Below, piece by piece: positions 59,846 to 64,000 of a stretch of DNA of 64,000 nt (the stretch's first letter is position 1; each line of letters opens with the position of its first letter). Under the pieces are notes generated by a model. That model saw only the letters and a program-made list of their open reading frames with translations, searched no databases and had not been told where the DNA came from. Origin of the DNA: G963666935 sp963666935. Lineage in GTDB: Bacteria > Bacillota > Clostridia > Christensenellales > CAG-138. The translations under genes and the position numbers were made by a program. The stretch is taken from positions 558,001 to 622,000 of the forward strand of contig OY762936.1 in assembly GCA_963666935.1 (NCBI GenBank), read 5' to 3'.

Positions 59846-61216
59846 TTACTTGGTCGCCAGCGCGAGGATGGCGTCCGCATACATCTTGGTATCCTCAATC
59901 AGATCGTCGATGGGAATCGACTCATTGGCCATATGCACGAGGTTTTCCCGATTGGGCCGTTCCGGCCCGAAGGCTACAGCCATTTTAAGATGGCGGGCAT
60001 ACGTGCCGCCGCCGATGCGGTGCGGCGGAGCGTGCTCTCCGGTGCGGGCGGCGTAAATATCCAACAACGTTCGTACGAGTTCGTTGTCTTCGGGCACGTA
60101 ATAGCCTTCGGAGAACGTGGAATTCATCCGGCTTGCGCCAAAGCTGGCAAATGCCGCATCCAGCTTTTCCTCCAGTTGTGCACGGCCAACCGAAATAGGG
60201 GCCCGGATGTCCAGCGTAATGGAAAAACCCTGCTCGTTCCAGTCCATTAATCCAAGATTAAGGGTGAGCCTGCCCGATTCGTCCGAAAGATCTAGCCCTA
60301 CGCTTTCGCCGTGGCATTCCATGCCAAAGGCATCAACGAGACCAAGAACGGTTCGCTTGTCATCTCCCCAAATGGGCAGCTTACTTAGCAACAGAAGCAT
60401 GGCCTGCAGCGCGTTTTTCCCTGCATCGGGCGTGGAAGCGTGGGCGGCTTTGCCCGTTACTGTGATGTGGCATCCGCCTTCACAGGCATCGGCATCATAG
60501 GAGAAGCCGCCTGCCGGGCATTGTGCGGCGGCGGCAAGTACCGCTTCCTTTGGGAAGGGTACTGTTGCCATGGCTTTGCCCGGCACGGCGTTGGCCACAG
60601 TGCCGGCGTTTAGGTGCAATTTAGAAGGGAACGCGGCCGTATAGCGGGCTTGAAAAATGTTCTTTTCGGAGTTCACCAGCGGGTACATGGCATCCGGCGA
60701 GAACGCCAAATCCGGCATCTCTTCGCAGGTCTTATAGTATTTCAGGCAGCGCATACCGCGCTCTTCGTCGCAGCCGAAGATCAGCCGTACCTTGCGGCGA
60801 AAGCTGACCCTTGCGGCATTGACAGCGGCCAGCGCATATACGGCCGCCATGGCGGGACCCTTGTCGTCCTGCGTGCCGCGGCCCAGGATGCGGCCCTCCA
60901 CAATCTCGCCCCCGAAGGGATCATGCTGCCAGCCGTCGCCCGCGGGTACTACGTCAAGATGAGCAAGAATACCCAGCGTTTGTGCGCCCTCGCCCAAATC
61001 CGCATAGCCCGCGTATCCCTCAAGATTCTTTGTTGCAAAGCCAAATTCATCACACAGTGCAAGCGTGTACGAAAGGACATCTCGGCAAGGCGCGCCGAAA
61101 GGTGCGCCAGATTCATTGCTGTCTACACCGACACTGCGGATGGAAACGCATTTCTGCACGGCGGCTACGATGTCGCCACGATGTTCATCTATCCAACGAT
61201 CTACCATCGGGTTCAT
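59846..61216 (-). CDS. Sapep/PepV-family Mn- or Zn-dependent dipeptidase
   Basis: 456 residues, M20 metallopeptidase. Metal ligands and active site are intact: HLDVVPAGDGW, GTQDDKGPAMA, GCDEERG, FSPDAMYP and a C-terminal His in NLVHMANESI. Hydrolyses dipeptides in the cytosol. GGAGGTGTCAAGTT precedes the ATG. Confidence 0.9.
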   Translation of the reverse strand: MNPMVDRWIDEHRGDIVAAVQKCVSIRSVGVDSNESGAPFGAPCRDVLSYTLALCDEFGFATKNLEGYAGYADLGEGAQTLGILAHLDVVPAGDGWQHDPFGGEIVEGRILGRGTQDDKGPAMAAVYALAAVNAARVSFRRKVRLIFGCDEERGMRCLKYYKTCEEMPDLAFSPDAMYPLVNSEKNIFQARYTAAFPSKLHLNAGTVANAVPGKAMATVPFPKEAVLAAAAQCPAGGFSYDADACEGGCHITVTGKAAHASTPDAGKNALQAMLLLLSKLPIWGDDKRTVLGLVDAFGMECHGESVGLDLSDESGRLTLNLGLMDWNEQGFSITLDIRAPISVGRAQLEEKLDAAFASFGASRMNSTFSEGYYVPEDNELVRTLLDIYAARTGEHAPPHRIGGGTYARHLKMAVAFGPERPNRENLVHMANESIPIDDLIEDTKMYADAILALATK

Positions 61217-61647
61217 AACTTGACACCTCCAAATTAATACGGGTACTTCAAAATAAAGCCGTTTAGCTTTTTTATTATCGATCAGCCGCTGGGGAAATTA
61301 TACCGCCAAACGCGCGCGAAAACAATCTTAAAACAATCGGAACCGGCTAAAAAGAGAGCCGGTTCAATTCTACTCCTACTAAAATAATGTTCAGTTATGA
61401 AGATCCCCCCCGAATCATCCTCGGCCGAAATAAGCGCGGCCCATTCTCTCCGTAAGGGAAAGGCCCAGAGTATACTCTTTTGTTTTCTTTGTCTTTATGA
61501 TATTATTATTACAATAAATTTTATCTACACATCAATATCCGCAGGGTTTTGCGCGCTGCTCTATTTTTTAACTACAGTTCCCTGTTTTTTCAGAAAGATT
61601 AATTTCAAACAGTCTGGGCGCCCGGATATAGAGAGGAATGCTGAAAT
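61217..61647. other. Intergenic region before the GGDEF gene
   Basis: 431 bases. Hairpin GAACCGGCT/AGCCGGTTC at 61340-61365. An 87-codon frame at 61397-61660 has a membrane-like stretch but no ribosome site, and I do not count it as a gene. Confidence 0.4.
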
Positions 61648-63921
61648 ATGGAAGACATGAGACGAGAAGAGCATTTAGAAAAGTCAGATTCAATTGCTGA
61701 GAAGAATCAAAAACTTGAAGCTACAGTGGCCAGACATAAAAACGTGATGGCTGCGATTATGGCAGCCAATGAAGAGCTTTTGCTCTTTAATGCGGTACCC
61801 GTTGGCATCAGCATTACAAATGCGAAGGGCCAGCTAATCAGGGCCAACAAGACGGTGTTGGAATTGCTGGGATACACAATCCAGGAGATGTCCCAAATTG
61901 ATCTTTTTGATATCTATGTTGATGCAAAAGAGCGGGTTGCACTTGTCGAAAAGTTGGAAAAGACTGGCAGTGTAAGAGGTTTTGAGACCGATCTTAAACG
62001 GAAAGACGGGCAGATTGTTCGCGTGATGATCCATTGTGATACAATCACGCTAAATGGCGAAAAGGTATTGCTGACGTCGATTCAGGATATTACAAAATTT
62101 AAAGCAGATCAGGAAACACGAGAAGAGGCTGAATCACAACGCTATGCGCTGTTTAACAACGCACCGGTAGGAATTACGGTTACGGATTTTTCCGGGGGGG
62201 TGATCGCAAACAATATTGCGATCTATGAGCTTTTGGGGTATACAGCCGAGGAATTCAAAAAATTATCGGCTGTGGATTTCTATTTCGACAAGGAGGAACG
62301 GCAACAACTGCTGGACGAGACCTTGAAAAATCACATTGTGCGTGACTTTGAAACGAGCTTTTTGCGCAAAGATGGCAAACCCATTGCTGTGTTGCTCAAT
62401 ACTGATTTGATCGATTTCGGCGATCAGCATGGAGTTTTACTCACGTCCATTCGCGATATTTCGAATATAAAGCACATTGAAGAGGAACTGGTCAAGGAGC
62501 GCGATTTTACAAATGCCATCCTCGATACGGCCGCGCTGCTGATTCTTGTATTTGATCAGGACGGGAAAATTACAAAGGCAAACAAAGCCTTTGAAAAAAT
62601 TACTGGCTATACTTTTTTGGAGATACGGGGCAAAGTCTTTTGGGAAGCGCTTTCCGCAGAACCCGATGCTGCCAGAGAGCGAATTCAACAGCTGCTACAA
62701 GGGATTCATCCGGGCATCAATGAGAGTTTTTGGGTTACAAAAAGCGGCGCGAAACGCCTCATCTCATGGACAATCACTGTGCTGTTGGATAAGGCGGCCG
62801 CCGTAGAATATGTCGTGGTCACCGGAGTTGACATTACCGAGCGCAGACAGGCGGAGGATGAACTGCTGGCCGTCAATATTAAATTGAAGTCATGGGTTGG
62901 CCAATTGGAGGAAAAGGCCAAAGATATTACACTGCTGGGTGAAATGGGAGGATATTTGCAGGGATGCAACAGTGTTGGGGAGGCGTGTACAATAGGCGCT
63001 CAGTATATCTCCCAAATCTGCCCATTGAGCAGCGGGGCCATCTATCTGATCAACTCGTCCAGGGATTTGGCGGAAGCGTATGAAACCTGGGGGAGCGAAA
63101 CTGCTGCGCAAAAACTGTTTCCACCCATGAATTGCTGGGCGGTGAGGCGGGGGAAGATGAACCTGATTGACGAGGATCATCCCGGACCGGTTTGCGCCCA
63201 TATCACCGGCCCTAAAAACGGACGGTATCTTTGTTTGCCAATGGCAGCCAAAGGAGAAATCATCGGCGTGCTCCATCTCAATCATACAAATTTGTCGTCG
63301 GCGGAAGACCAACTACCAAATTCACCGTGCGGCGATCATAAAACCACCGTGCTCTCTGCGGCTGCCGAAACCATCGCGCTTGCCTTATCAAACATCATGC
63401 TTCAGGAAACCTTGCGCCAGCAGTCGATCCGGGACATCCTTACCGGCCTGTTTAATCGGAGATATATGGAAGAGTCGCTGACAAGAGAACTGCACCGCGC
63501 CGAGAGAGAGCATGCCTCGGTGGGCGTGCTGATGTTTGACATTGATCATTTTAAGGATTTTAACGATGTTTACGGCCATGACGGCGGTGATGCCATGCTA
63601 CATGAACTTGGGAGTTTTCTCTTGAAAAATACCAGAGGAGAAGATATCGTTTGCCGCTACGGCGGAGAAGAATTTATAGCTGTTTTTCCCAATGCTACCC
63701 TTGAAAATGCGAGTAAAAGAGCGGAGGACTTGCGACTTAAAATCAAGGAGCTTGTGGTATACCATTTAGACAAGCCCCTAAGAAAATGCACCATTTCGAT
63801 TGGAGTGGCTTCCTTCCCGGAGCACGGCCATACTTCGGACGAGATTATTAAAGCCGCCGACAACGCGCTGTATCGGGCGAAAAACGAAGGAAGAGATCGG
63901 GTGGCACTAGCGACACGTTAG
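61648..63921 (+). CDS. PAS-PAS-PAS-GAF-GGDEF diguanylate cyclase
   Basis: 757 residues. Coiled N-terminus, three PAS domains (about 50-150, 165-270, 285-400), a GAF-like domain (about 420-585) and a C-terminal GGDEF domain (about 590-757). The active-site motif is RYGGEEF and an RxxD product-inhibition site (RGED) stands five residues before it, so it should make cyclic di-GMP and be feedback-inhibited. No membrane segments: a cytosolic sensor, perhaps of redox or a small ligand. AGAGG lies 11 bases before the ATG. Confidence 0.9.
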   Translation: MEDMRREEHLEKSDSIAEKNQKLEATVARHKNVMAAIMAANEELLLFNAVPVGISITNAKGQLIRANKTVLELLGYTIQEMSQIDLFDIYVDAKERVALVEKLEKTGSVRGFETDLKRKDGQIVRVMIHCDTITLNGEKVLLTSIQDITKFKADQETREEAESQRYALFNNAPVGITVTDFSGGVIANNIAIYELLGYTAEEFKKLSAVDFYFDKEERQQLLDETLKNHIVRDFETSFLRKDGKPIAVLLNTDLIDFGDQHGVLLTSIRDISNIKHIEEELVKERDFTNAILDTAALLILVFDQDGKITKANKAFEKITGYTFLEIRGKVFWEALSAEPDAARERIQQLLQGIHPGINESFWVTKSGAKRLISWTITVLLDKAAAVEYVVVTGVDITERRQAEDELLAVNIKLKSWVGQLEEKAKDITLLGEMGGYLQGCNSVGEACTIGAQYISQICPLSSGAIYLINSSRDLAEAYETWGSETAAQKLFPPMNCWAVRRGKMNLIDEDHPGPVCAHITGPKNGRYLCLPMAAKGEIIGVLHLNHTNLSSAEDQLPNSPCGDHKTTVLSAAAETIALALSNIMLQETLRQQSIRDILTGLFNRRYMEESLTRELHRAEREHASVGVLMFDIDHFKDFNDVYGHDGGDAMLHELGSFLLKNTRGEDIVCRYGGEEFIAVFPNATLENASKRAEDLRLKIKELVVYHLDKPLRKCTISIGVASFPEHGHTSDEIIKAADNALYRAKNEGRDRVALATR

Positions 63922-64000
63922 AATGTTGTTTAAATACCATTTAATCTAGAGATACAAAGTATAATAAACATTGATGATTGCAGTGTGCTCAAGCCCAAGA

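Noticed and set aside
61397..61660. 87-codon frame with a hydrophobic stretch before the GGDEF gene
   Set aside because: No ribosome site, C-rich start, and overlap with the GGDEF start; composition looks non-coding.

Overview
The window reads as chromosomal DNA of an anaerobic, probably spore-forming member of the Clostridia (Firmicutes). The signs are a CotH-type kinase, a PepV/Sapep dipeptidase, a large archerase-type dehydratase activase, many AGGAGG ribosome sites, TTG/GTG starts and Tn916-type recombination genes. No ribosomal RNA, CRISPR array or conjugative type IV secretion system was seen. Species cannot be named from the sequence alone.

Layout. (1) 1-9.0 kb, ordinary chromosome: a three-LTD/CotH surface protein, a B3/4-domain protein, an orphan OmpR-type regulator, a trypsin-fold protein without its catalytic His and Ser, a D-2-hydroxyacid dehydrogenase, a glycerate kinase and a dead AAA-ATPase gene. 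(2) 9.0-54.6 kb, an integration hotspot at a tRNA-Ser(CGA) gene (9036-9124). The 3' 56 bases of this tRNA recur at 11573-11628 and 54566-54621, and a related block of about 160 bases precedes both downstream copies. I read this as two tandem elements: a 2.4 kb remnant with a BlaI/BlaR1 pair, and a roughly 43 kb element with integrase, excisionase, HTH and sigma genes at its left end and a MobC/relaxase module in the middle. (3) 54.6-64 kb, chromosome again: two MerR regulators, a broken DtxR gene, a TrkH remnant, PhoH, a zinc-dependent phospholipase C-like protein, PepV and a PAS-GAF-GGDEF diguanylate cyclase.

The 43 kb element carries three cargo blocks. Block A (15.0-28.9 kb) is the best candidate for an undescribed system. 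A Fur-activase-methyltransferase-DtxR operon lies beside a CooC-like P-loop ATPase, a FecB/FecC pair without an ABC ATPase, a complete SsuABC/TauABC-type importer, two Crp/Fnr regulators and a second Fur. The activase (1332 aa) holds two tandem ASKHA domains, each with a Cys pair 39 residues apart, plus DUF2229 and an HgdB-like part. Palindromes GTATC-N4-GATAC lie at three promoters of this block. Block B (31.1-41 kb) has six methyltransferases or fragments, TetR, PadR and MarR regulators with clear palindromic operators, a MATE pump, a DtxR/ZIP pair and a 34-residue membrane peptide. It is flanked by two copies of a relaxase tail. Block C (42-54 kb) looks like an iron/siderophore uptake locus: two exporter-fold ABC heterodimers, an ECF transporter (S, T and double-A), a truncated FeoA and a DtxR regulator.

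A shared operator, RRTTAG-N6-CTAAYY, appears at the promoters of block C and once in block A. The cargo therefore looks like a mobile set of metal- and redox-controlled genes, several of them decaying (frameshifts in the relaxase, a methyltransferase and a Cys-rich VLP gene; a lost ATG in the integrase). All functional statements rest on motif reading; no database search was run.
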